64,000 bases of DNA from Symbiodinium natans. Taxonomy: Eukaryota; Sar; Dinophyceae; Suessiales; Symbiodiniaceae. Position 1 is the first letter of the stretch, and each line of letters starts with the position of its first letter. Below, one piece after another: positions 23,001 through 35,000 of this stretch. Made by a program: the position numbers and the translations under genes. The notes under the pieces were generated by a model. That model was not told where the DNA came from. It saw only the letters and a program-made list of their open reading frames with translations, and made no database searches. The stretch covers positions 87,501 through 151,500 of the forward strand of contig CAJNDS010002823.1 of assembly GCA_905221605.1 (NCBI GenBank), written 5' to 3'.

Positions 23001-26000
23001 GGGTTTAAGGTTTAAGGTGTAGGGTGTAGGGTGTAGGGTTTAGGGTTTAGGGTTTATGGGCCCCAAAGCCAACGAACAGCAGAAACCCAAAAGCCTAGAA
23101 CACGTGCTGAAACTACAAGCAAGACCCTCTCGCAGCCCTGAATCAACCCTAAACCCTACCCCTGACAACCCAAAACGCATTTGTGGGGGAGACACCGAAG
23201 CATCCGACAATGACTTTGTTATACACAATGTGAAAAGAGTAGGTTACCCTAAACCCTAAACCCTAAACCCTAAACCCTAAACCCTAAACCCTAAACCCTA
23301 AACCCTAAACCCTAAACCCTAAACCCTAAACCCTAAACCCTAAACCCTAAACCCTACCTACAACAAGATACCAGAGCCGGGCATCCGCCCGAACAGGTCT
23401 CCGAGGAGTCCCAGAGCCATCCCGCCGAAGGGCCGAGCGAGGAAGGTGATTGCAAAGCCAAGCCACGCAGCCTGGGTTTAGGGTTTAGGGTTTAGGGTTT
23501 AGGGTTTAGGGTTTAGGGTTTAGGGTGCAAGCCACGCAGCCTGGGTTCTTAGGGTTCTTAGGGTTTAGGGCTTAGGGTTTTAGGTTTCTTAGGTTTCTTA
23601 GCGTTCTTAGGGTTCTCAGGGTTCTGACTTCGTAGGGTTCTTAGGGTTCTCATGGTTTTAGGGTTCTAAGGGTTCTTAGGGTTCTCACGGTTTTGGGTTT
23701 AGGGTTTAGGGTTTGGGGCTGAGGCTTGGTTTCTAGGGTTTGGGGTTTAGGGCTTAGTGTTCGCAGTTTAGGGTTTAGTGTGCGGGGTTTCAGGTCTTAG
23801 TGTTTCGGTTTTGGGGTTTAGTGTTTAGGGTTTAGGGCTCAAGGTATGTGATTTGAAGTTTGGGCGTGTGTGCGCCGTATTCCAAATGAAGGCTACTTTT
23901 TTGCCGAGCTTGTTCAGGCGGCCTGCGCTTTACATTACAACATATTCCCCGGGTCTGCTCGAGTTTGCTATACGTAGACCCTAAACGGCCCTAAACCCTA
24001 CACCCCTAAACCCTAAACCCTGAACCCTAAACCCTAAATCCTAAACCCTAAACCCTAAACCCTAGACCCTAAACCCTAAACCCTACGAGACCGGAGGTGC
24101 CGAGCTTCAATGGAGGAGCCCCTGAAGAAGTTCTCCTCAAAGTAGGGCTCCAGGAAGCTGAAGATACAGAACTCGTACCACTCCAGGATGTTACCCAGCA
24201 GCAGGGACCTCGGGCTAATTTAGGGTTTAGGGTTTAGGGTTTGGGGTTTAGGGTTTGGGGTTTAGGGTTCGGGGTTTATAGGGGTTCAGGGCTAAGGGTT
24301 TAGGGGTTTAGGGCCTAGGATTCTAGATTCGCATGCTTTGCCATCTCTACCTTATCTCTTGCGGCTACATTCCATTCTACTGCAGCAGATGCTACTGCTT
24401 TGTGATGTATGTGCGACATGTTTCTACTCTTGTTTTATGTTGTATTGTGTTCCATTGATCAGCTTCGGTTGCAGGATTGGCGGGAGATTTGGAGGGTTCT
24501 CAGAATCTAGGGTTCAGGCTTCGGGGTGTAGGGAGTGGACTGGGGCCTAATACAGGCCATCCAAGACGAAACCCAGCCCAACCCCCCCAAACAAATACAT
24601 AGTTATTTCATATAAATATATGTACAGGTGTTTAGTTTACATACCCAAATGAAAAGAGCGGGTTTAGGTACAGGGTTTAGAACTCCCTGCCAGTGCCAGC
24701 AAGTGGCCAGTAGGTCCGGACAACGTGGCCAACATCTCTGGCAGCGCCCATCGTTGGCGCAAGAGCTCTGAACCCAAAGCCTTAACACCATACGCGCGAT
24801 GCCCGAACGGCCCTAAACCCATTAAATAGGGTTTAAGGTATCCTAAACCCTAAGCCCTAACCCCTAAGCCCTAAACTCAAAACCCTAAACCCTAAACCCT
24901 AAACCCTACTTGACGGCTTAGGCGCCTTGTGTGCGCTGCTCGACTGTCTATAGACCTTTGGCATCCCAGACTTGATCCCGCAACTGCCCAAGCGGGTGGC
25001 AGGATTGGCGCTGTAGGGTTGAACGTTAGGGTTTAGGGTTAGGGTTTAGGCATACGGGTTAAGGGTTTAGGGCTAAGGGTCTAGGGCCTAGGTTCTTAAG
25101 GGATGCTCGGGTTTTTGTTGAGGGTATGTCGCTTTTGTGCAGCTAAGGGCTTGGGGTTTAGGGCTTTGAGGGCTTTCCATTGTTAGAATCGGTCTGACTT
25201 CAGAATCTTCTTCCAACTGGAGCGTTTAACTTTGAAAGGGTTTAGGGTTGAGGGTTGCCCAGAGGCTTGGGGCTAGAGGGACTTTAGGGACTGGGGAATC
25301 CTAAGCCCAAACCCTAAACCCTAAACCCTAAACCCTAAACCCTAAACCATAAGGGCTTCAGGATGTTTAGGGGTTAGCTGTGGTTTCAATTTCGGGCTTC
25401 GGTCCAGCTGTGAGATGGGGTTTAGGCTGTAGGGCTTTGGCCTTAGGGAAGAAGAGTTCGTTTGAGGTCTAGTACTTACATTGGGTTCGGCAAGGGACAA
25501 TGAATCACACCCCTCAGGTTGTACCCCTACGAGCGCTCGCTGCCTGAGAATGCTTGCCGTTCAGGGTTTAGGGTTTAATTAGGGTTTAGGGTTTAGGAAA
25601 TGGGCTGACCAAAATCTTTCACAGACCCACGGAACGAAGCAAAGCCAACGCAGATGAAAAGTATGCCCTGCGAACAGTTGCTGTTTAGGGTTTAGGAGTT
25701 TAGGACACAAGGGCTTACCCCTCCGAACGCTTTCATGTTCTTAGCCTTTAGGCTTTTGGGTTTAGGGGTTTAGGATCCCAACTCCCTACGAACAAATTCC
25801 AGAACGAAGTTCATGATCATGTTGCAGTCGTTGGCACCATCACCTGAAGCCAGGGCTTCGGGTGGGTCGTGTGTCTTCCGTTTGAAGGTGTTGAGCGAGG
25901 ATCGTGGGATGTACCCTAAACCCTAAACCCTAGACCCTAAACGCAAAACCCTAGACCCTAAACACTTATCTAATCCCGAAGCATAGGGTTGGGTGCTTTG

Positions 26001-29000
26001 AGCTCAGGGCACGTGCAAGCAGGCTTTTTGTGGAGTGGAGTGTCCCCTAAAGCCTGAAGCCTACTGACCCACCGCTATCGTGTTTAGGGTTTAGGGTTTA
26101 GGGGTTTAGGGTTTAGGGTGATTACTGCTACTGCAGCTGCTGCTCCTTCTAGTGCTACTGCTACTACGACTGCTATCTACTACGACTACAAGCTACTACT
26201 GCTGCCGATCTTCGTCAACTTCTGCTCCCACATGGGTGATTGTCAAAATCATGGTCCCTTTTTGGATCCCTATTACAATACGGCACCTCGTATTTAGGGT
26301 ACCCCAAAGGGGATCATGGGCTTTAAGGCCGAGATGAACCGCTGGAAGACCGAACCTGCTCAGCAGCTTCACTGATGGGTTTCTCCGAAACCCTAAACCC
26401 TAACCCTAAACCCTAAACCCGGCCAAGGCACCAATCGCCAAGGTGATTGCCTTTTCCTCCTTGCCAGGGTCTGAAAAAGCAATGGGGTGTGTGAGGCTTT
26501 ACAGTGCTGGGTTTAGGGCCCTAAACTCACTACCCTACACCCTAAACCCTGAACCCTACACCCTCAACCCTAAACCCTAAACCCTAAACCCTAAACCCTA
26601 AACCCTAAACCGTCCTGTTTGATGAGGCGGACGACCGCGCCTTTCTGCTTGGGTGACACACGGCAGCAAATCACCTCAAAGACATGGTGGCGGCTGACTG
26701 GTGTTGTGCGTTCCTTTCAGTTGAGGCTACTAGGGTTTAGGGTTTAGGGTTTAGGGTTTAGGGTTTAGGGTTTAGGGGGCAGGGCCGGGGGGCCGGGGGG
26801 CCTCTCATTTCGATCAGTCCCCTCCCCCCGCAGAGTCAGACTGAGCATGAGGCGAGGCGCGGAGGCTTCCCAGCTTCTGGGCTAAACCCTAAACCCTAAA
26901 CCCTAAACCCTAAACCTAAACCCTAAACCCTAAACCCTAAACCCTAAACCCTAAACCCTAAACCCTAAACCCTAAACCCTAAACCCTAAACTACACTCAC
27001 AGTTGAAGTTCGGGTTTCGGTTTCAAATCAAAAGCTCTCTCGGCAGCCTGCTTAGGTCGAGGGCTTGGGCCTTCGGGGTTAGGCTGAACCCTAAACCCCA
27101 AACCCCAAACCCCAAACCCCAAACCCCAAACCCTAAACCCTAAACCCTAAACCCTAAAGGGTTTAAGTTTATGGGGGTTTGGTATTCTAAAACTTGTGCT
27201 CAACTTCCTGAGCCCGAAGAACCTAACGCACCAGAAGGTCTGGGCGCATGCCCAGGTGGTGCGTGTATGCCATATACAGCCCCTAAACCCTAAACCCTAA
27301 TCCCTAATCCCTAAACCCTAAACCCTAAACCCTAAACCCTAAACCCTAAACCCTCAACCCTCAACCCTAACGTGCAAATTCTATGAGCCAAACCCTCAAC
27401 CCTCAACCCCCAACCCTAAACCCGAAACCCTAACCGTCTAACGCAGAAGCCCTAAACCTGGACAGGCTGCAGTCGTGCATGTCCGGCAGATAGCGACGAA
27501 GTCCTGAGAGCCAAAGGAAGAGTGTCGAGCACCCAGGGTTGAGCCTAGGGTTTTGGGTTTAGGGTTTAGGGTTTAGGGTTTAGGGTTTAGCATTTAGGGT
27601 TTCGGGCTCAGGTTCAAAGGTTTAGGGGTTTGTAGGAAGAGGTTTAGGGTAACTGAGGTGCGACTCGGGCCCTACTTGAAGGCTAGGGGTCTTGCGACCT
27701 TCATTCTTAGCGTTCTTGCGAACATTATTCTTTTCACTTTGTCTCTTTAGCTCTCCGAGAACCATCAAGTAAACCCTGAACAAAGAAAAACCATATAGAC
27801 GTCCTTACTATCCACACACAGAAACCAAGGGTACTTCCCGAGCCCTGTCTGTACCCCGCCTTCTCGTTCTGTGGCTCGAGAGCGAGCTCAAGGCATTTGC
27901 CGTCGATGACCATGCCTGCGCATGCGGGAGAAGGGTGGTTCTCTTCATTCGGGTCCGTTTTGGGGTTCTTCCCGCAAGGGACCCTAGTTTAGGGAACTGC
28001 CCAAAGGGAACTTGGGTCTAGAGTTTTGCCTGTGCACTTTGCCCAGCCGGCATGCCGTCTGAAGCGTTCAGAGATATGGGTAGTTCTCTAAGTGGGGATC
28101 CCCTTTGAGGGTACTTTTGTTTTGTAAGGCGCCGTACTATATGATGTAAAAAACACACATAAGGGGACCCAAAATGGGACCCTAGCTTAGAGAACTACCC
28201 GCAGGCCTTCGGGGAATTTGAGCTCGCTTGCTCTGCTGCTGGTTCTGCTTTCTCGGTGTTGCTTGCCCTTCGCAGATGTGAAGAAAGCTGCTTCAACTCC
28301 CTCTAAGCCCCTAACTCCCCCACACCCTACCGCCAAAACGCCAAAATGCTCTACACACCCCGAACCCTGAACTCCTAAAGCCTACACCCTGCTCAAGTGC
28401 CCAAGCCCTCAACAAGTCTGTGCAACAGCAGGCCTTCGAGCATTTGCTTCCTAGGCGCGGCTGCAGTGCTTTTGAGGTCGGGGAATTTAGAGGTCGGGGC
28501 CATGGGCTTAAGGTTGACAGGTTCAAGCCCTAAGCTCTTTTTTAGGGTTTAGGGTAAGGCTCGTTTGGGTTTTAGGGTTTAGGGCTCAGGCGGTTTAGGG
28601 TTTTCAGGACATACGGTTGGGGATTTTAGCATTCAGGGGTGTTTTGTGTTTTCTTGGTCCAGCCATCTTAGATAAACCCTAAATGTGGTCAGTTCTCTAA
28701 ATCATGGCCCCCTTTTTGGGTACCCTCAAGATAGGGGCCGCCTTGGAAAAAGGATCTCAACGGGACCATGGTGTGTTTGGAGAAGTGACCATGTATAGCG
28801 CGTTAAGATCCCGAACCCGAACTCTGAATAAGTATATTCGCCCCTAAACCCTGAATAGACCCAAGAGTAGCATCCTAGGAAAAAAGGGTATCCTTCTTGA
28901 CGCAAAATCTGGAGATGTGCCATGACAATTTGTACCGCAAGGAGTTTCATGCCTGAAAACGTATACCAACTTTTCCGGGCCTGTGCACCCTGTATGGAAA

Positions 29001-32000
29001 GGCTTGGCATGTACTTTAGCAGCTTCCACCGTCCGTGGGGAATGTTTTTTCTTCTCTTGCACAAAGTTTCCGTTGCCGGCTTGACAACCTGCATCTTGCG
29101 AACCACTACTGGCTGGCTCGCATGTTTGCTCCAACTGCCGCTCCAATCACCAGCTGGCGGCGTTGTTGCCGTATAGATGTTCGGGCCTCTAAGGGAACCT
29201 AAGCCCACCAAAAAAAGAATAAAGGCCTACTTCGGGTCCTAGCTAGACAGTCACCCTAAACCCTAAACCCTAAACCCTAAACCCTAAACCCTAAACCCTA
29301 AACCCTAAACCCTGAAACTCACTCCCTAGAACCTGATGCCTAGTGCGCCGAATCCTTGGGGAGGGCGGGTGGTAGGGGAACTTGAGGCTTTCGATAAGGC
29401 TCATGTCAGGGTTTAGGGTTTAGGGTTTAGGGTTTAGGGTTTAGGGTTTAGGGTTTAGGGTTTAGGGTTTAGGGTTTAGGGTTTAGGGTTTAGGGTTTAG
29501 GGTTTAGGGTTTAGGGTTTAGGGTTTAGGTCTAGGGTTTAGGGTTTAGGGTTTGGGGTTTAGGGTTTAGGGTCGTTTTAAAGTTTGAAGTAAGGTCATAC
29601 AGGTACTCCAGTGTTTAGGTTCTAATATGAGCTCAGTTCTGCTACTTGCAACCTTAAACCATGCACCATGAACACTCAAGTTGGCTCCGATCCTCTACCA
29701 CCTGCACCGAAACTCCTCGACGTTTTGTGAATTTACTGAATGCCAGCTCTCGAAAATGAGTTTCCGCTTTGGGTCCCTGTGATCATGCGCCTCTCGTATG
29801 TGCGGTGTAGGGTTTAGAGTTTACGGTTTGAGGTTCAGGGACAAAGCTTTAAACAGGCACCCCGGATCTCGAGAACTGAGTGTCTTTATGGTCGGGTGCC
29901 TTTAGGGATGTTGGACGGGTGCCGCTACTAGGCACTAGACCCTGAACCCTGCTTAGAGGTTGATGGGAAGTTACCCCGACTAGACAGGCTGTAACCTCGC
30001 CGAGCAACTGCGCGTAGGCATGTCGTGCCTGCGCATCTCGGTTTTTTTCACCCAAATCCCTATAACCTCTGAACCCCAAACCCTAAATCCCTAAACCCTA
30101 AACTGTATGCCACCTAAGTCCCAATGATCTTCAATTTGTGCCGAAGATTTCTGCTCCAATCCAAGGCTTTGATTCCAGGCCACAAGAGGTGCTTTTGCCG
30201 AATCTTGCCCCTTAAACCGGGTGGGTTTGGGGAAACGTGCGCGTTTAGGGTTTAGGGTTTAGGGTTCAGGGTGTAGGGTTTAGGCTGGAGTTCGGAGTTT
30301 TGGGGCCGGACTGCATGTGCTTTGGAAGCTGGTGGGATGCTGCAGACCTGGTTCAGGACCTTCTCGAACGCCAAACACTACAGCGTGAACCCCGCACCCT
30401 CAACCCTCACCCTAAACACTAAACCCCAAGCCCGAAACCCTAAGCCCTAAAACTGCCTAAAACCCTGAACCCAGAAAGCCTAAACCCTAAGCCCTGAACC
30501 AAGCCAAAAACCATCTCTAGAACTACACCCCGCGCAAGCCTTCGGCGTCAGTTGTTCGAACTGCAGGTTGTTTTTTGTTGTTTTTTTTTGGGGGGGGGTT
30601 AAGGCAGGGAGGGGGGGGGGTTCCTTGCACAAGGGTCTCCACAAGAAAAGCGTACTGTTTAGTATTTAGGGATTAGGGCTTTTTCAGGGAGATGAAACAA
30701 GCCCCGAAAACCAAAACCCCGAAAACCCCAAGACCCTAAATGTGAGTTTCCGAAATTAGGGGTACTTCATTGCGGTCCTCATTATAAGGGAATCCTAATA
30801 AATTTGGGGATCTACATTCGGGGTGCTTTGCTAAATTCGTAAACTCCTAAACCCTAAACCCTAAACCCCAAACTCCTAAACCCTAAACCTAAACCCTAAA
30901 CCCTAAACCCTAAACCCTAAACCCTAAACCCTAAACAAAGGCGACCGCAGGTTCATCTTCGGCCTGCTCCGCGACCTCATGCAACTTGGCCTGCATTTCC
31001 TTGTTGGGGTTGTAAGGGTTTAGGGTTTAGGGCTAGGGTTTAGGGCTAGGGTTTAGGGCTAATTAGGGTTTCGGGCTAGGGTTTCGGGCTAGGCCGGTCT
31101 AAGGGTCGGGGGGTTTTGGAGTTCAAGGTCAGGATGCTCCGTTTTCAGTGTCCTTGGGAGTCCTTCGGCTATGTGGGGCCAGGTTGCCCAACGCAACGCC
31201 CAAACACAAGGCCGGAACCCTAAAACCTAAACCCCAAACCCGAAACCCCAAGCTCTCAACCTTCTGATTCTACTTGGGGGATAGGGGTTCAGGGGTTTGG
31301 GGTCATCGGCTTTCGGGGTTTTGGAGGGCTTCAAGACTGTACCTAAACCTATAAACCATCTTCCCCATAAACCCAATTTTTACCATAAACTCTAAACACC
31401 CTAAACCACAATCCTAAACCCGAAGCCCGAAGCCCGAAACCCTGAACCCCTAAATCCCTAAATCCCTCAATCCCTACATCCCTAAACCCCTCAATGCCCT
31501 ACATCCCTAAACCCTAAACCCTAAACCCCAAACCTTAAACCCGAAACCCTAAAGCCACAAACCCTAAATCACCAATCATCACTGGCTGCCGCCCAAGAGC
31601 TGCCGGTTGAAACTGTCCGCCCTTCTCGAAGTCTCCGGAAGAGAACCTGGTTACAGGGTTCTGAAGGGAGGGGGCTGTAGGGTTTAGGGTTTAGGGTATA
31701 GGGTTTAGGGTTTAGGGTTTAGGGTTTAGGATTTAGGGTTTAGGGTTTAGGGCTTAGGGTTTGGGGTTTTGGGTTTGGGGTTTAGGGTTCAAGGAAGTGC
31801 GCAACGCAAGGCTGCCTCATGCTCCCTGCTGCTACCTAAGGCTCCCTCAGCTTCCCTGAATCCCTAAGGTTCGCTAGGTGCCTACCCCCATTGAACCCCC
31901 TCCCTTAAGAACCCTATCTCCTGGGGTTGTCAGAAGGGGGCATTCTGGGGAGCGTTTGGGGCGTAGGATTTAGGGTTTAGGGTTTCGGGTTTGGGGCTTA

Positions 32001-35000
32001 GGGTTGGGGTTTGGGGTTTAGGGTTTATAGGCTTTAGGGTGACCCAAGCCTGTGCAAAAAAGGGTGCCCTTTTCGATTTGGAGGGCCTCATCAGGAAGCC
32101 GAAACCCGAAAAGAGGGAATAGGGCCCTATTCCGGGGTCCTAGTAACCCCAAAACAGCCTGAACCCTTTAAACCCCAAAACAATGGGGAAAAAGGGCCTA
32201 CTCTGGGTCCGGGTTGGTTTGAGGTTCAGAGCACTCAGGGGCTCTGTTCACCCCAAAGCCCAAAACCGTAAAACCCTAAACCCTAAACCCTCTAACCCAA
32301 CAGTTCAAGGCACCCATTAACGCCTTAGGGGTTCTAGCAACCCACTTTTTACGTCCCTGGTTGTAGAGGGTGAGCCCTAAACCCTAAACCCTAAAGCCTA
32401 AACTGCCTAAACCCTAAACCCTAAATCCTAAACCCTAAACCCTGAACCCTAACCCTGAACCTCACCCCCAATATGAAATGTAGCCGCGGCACATGGGCCG
32501 GTCCCCGGGCTTCGCTTCCGCTGCCAGAAGTCCCGTGGCCACACCGATGTTGATGGCGGTCTCCTTAGATCGGTAAATATGGAGACTGAGGTTCATTCTA
32601 GGGTTTAGGGATTGGGGTTTAGGGTTTAGGGGTTGGGGCTTAGGGTTCAATGTTTGGGGTTTAGGGTTAGGGTTGCGGGGACGAATGACCTACTGCAACC
32701 CCCCCCCCCCCCCTCCCCCGGAACAAAAAAGGAAACCTAACTTGAACCTGAACTGGACCAAAACTGTTAAGGTTTCTCCAGCTCGTGCTTGTGTGCGTCC
32801 GTCACCTGCCACATAAACTTATTAGATGTCCTGATGGCACCTTGCCTGCCCCTCGCCCACTCCCGAACCCTAAACCCTAAACGCTACACCCTACACCCGA
32901 ACTTCTTGTACTCGCCCCTTCACTGGCGCGTCCGACATGCTGGACGTCCTTGAGTTTGGGGTTGTACGGTCTGTCTAGGCGCTCCATTCACGAACCCCGT
33001 TTAGGGTATTCGGGGCCTGGCGCCTTAGGGCTTATAGGACTGTAGGGACGCATTTGAAGAACGCTTCAAGTGTCGTTTGGGGCTTTCCGAAAAATGGGGA
33101 TTGGGGCGGGGGGGGGGTTGGGTTGGGAACCCTTTTCGGGCATTCCTATTGCACAACAAGGACCGCCGCACCCGGGAGTCTTCTAGGGAAACCGATTCTT
33201 CGCGCAAGTCCATTTCTGATGCGTTTAAGGTTTAGAGTTCAGGGACTAGAGGTTGGTACTGTGAAGGTTCATCTACCCTGTGCTTAGAGGGTTTAGGGTT
33301 TAGGGCTTAGTCACAGCAACTTTTGGACACCCAGAGTTCGGGTTTAGGGTTTAGGGTTTAGGGTTTAGGGTTTAGGGTTTAGGGTTTAGGGTTTAGGGTT
33401 TAGGGTTTAGGGTTTAGGGTTTAGGGTTTAGGGTTTCGGGTTTCGGGTTTCGGGTTTCGGGTTTCGGGTTTCGGGACAGAACCCAACTGAATCGTCTGAC
33501 AAAAGTCCGTCTTGTCGCCGGTGAGCATCCACACTTTGATGCCCGCCTTGCCAACAGACCCAGGGATCCTAACCCTAAACCCTAAAGCCTAAAGCCTAAA
33601 CCCTAAGTCCTGAACCCTGAACCCTGAACCCTAAACCACCCAAACCTCTAAACTACCCTACGCCCTGAATCCCTAAACGAACCCTGGCCCCTTAACCCTA
33701 AAACCTAAACCATAAGCCCTAACCCCGCGCCTGCGTCATCTTGATGATGGTGTCCGAGACCTCATCCTGCAACCGATCCTCGATGCCACTCACCCCATTC
33801 ATGACCTTGGAGTGTGGACTCTTCGGGAGGGTTTAGGGTTTAGGGTTTAGGGTTTAGGGTTTAGGGTTTAGGGTTTAGGGTTTAGGGTTTAGGGTTTAGG
33901 GTTTAGGGTGACGAAATACACCGCGCATGTGAAAATATCTCTGCAGCAGATGCCATTGCTACACGGAGATGTCGATTCCGGGATATCAACTCCTCGTCGC
34001 AGTCGAAAAGCAATATTTGGGATTTAACACTAGGGGGGGGGGTGCCTTATTGGGGTAGGTTTAGGGTTTAGGGTTTCGGGTTTAGGGCACCTTATTGGGG
34101 TCCGCATAAAAGGGGAATCCTACTATTTGGGGACTCTATTTGGGGTTCCCTATTTTCGTAAACTCGCATACGATCCCAGTCTCAATATTTGGGGGCTTAC
34201 GATGTTAGGGGGTACCTTCTTGGGGTCCTTATTCTAAAGGGGATCCTACTATTCAAGGGCTAGAATAGGGGCCTAAGCCCTAAACCCGTAGTCCTAAACC
34301 CTAACCAGCCAAAGGCCGCTTGAAAGCAGGTTAAGCCTGTAAGCCTTTATCCCTTGTTCATGGCTCTACGCGTGACCTCATACAAGAGGAATGTCACTTG
34401 AGTGCGTGTTTAGGGTTTAGGGTTTAGGGTTTAGGGTTTAGGGTCTAGGGTCTAGGGTCTAGGGTCTAGGGTCTAGGGTCTAGGGTCTAGGGTCTAGGGT
34501 CTAGGGTTTGGGGAATTATGGTTCACTCTTAAGGGTTGAAGGCATCTTGGATTGAGAGCCTAAACCCTAAGCCCATATAGCCCTAAGCCCTAAGCCCTAA
34601 ACCCTAAAGCCTAAAGCCTAAAGCCTAAACCCTAAACCCTAAACCCTAAGCCCCAATGTGCGACATGTGCGGGAGGCTGAGAGCCCCGCCAAGTTCACCT
34701 GCAACGGCTGGAAGAGATTGCATGAAGAGGTTGCAAGAATCTAAAAGGGTTTAGGGTTTAGGGTTTAGGGTTTAGGGTTTAGGGTTAAAAGAATGTAGTA
34801 GCAAAAAGCTACACAAAAACAGTCAAGAATCAACAACGTCTTATTATAGTAGTATGACGAAATCAAAAAATGACATAGCAAAATAATAGTATACTCAGGT
34901 AACATGAATGCTAGAATAATATCGCGAAACACAGACTGATGCAAGATGATAGAAGTGTAGAAGAAGACTCTGAAAAGTGTAACAGTGTAATAGCTGAATG

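Larger units (their letters stand above)
11085..25812 (-). other. 14.7-kb flippase intron 19 containing the MFS gene
   Basis: The flanking exons end ...CNMIAT and begin G-AGC-GCC (SADVGIG), which rebuilds the P4 sequence between GDGAND and ADVGIGI without a gap. The MFS gene fills 11728-24964. Only about 850 bp upstream and 640 bp downstream separate it from flippase exons; both spacers are telomeric repeats plus short unique DNA with no gene I can support. Confidence 0.6.

Noticed and set aside
28726-29211. 161-aa minus-strand ORF, longest in the 25-34 kb part
   Set aside because: No family motif, weak codon bias and open frames on the other strand. The flippase joins in phase across the region without it.
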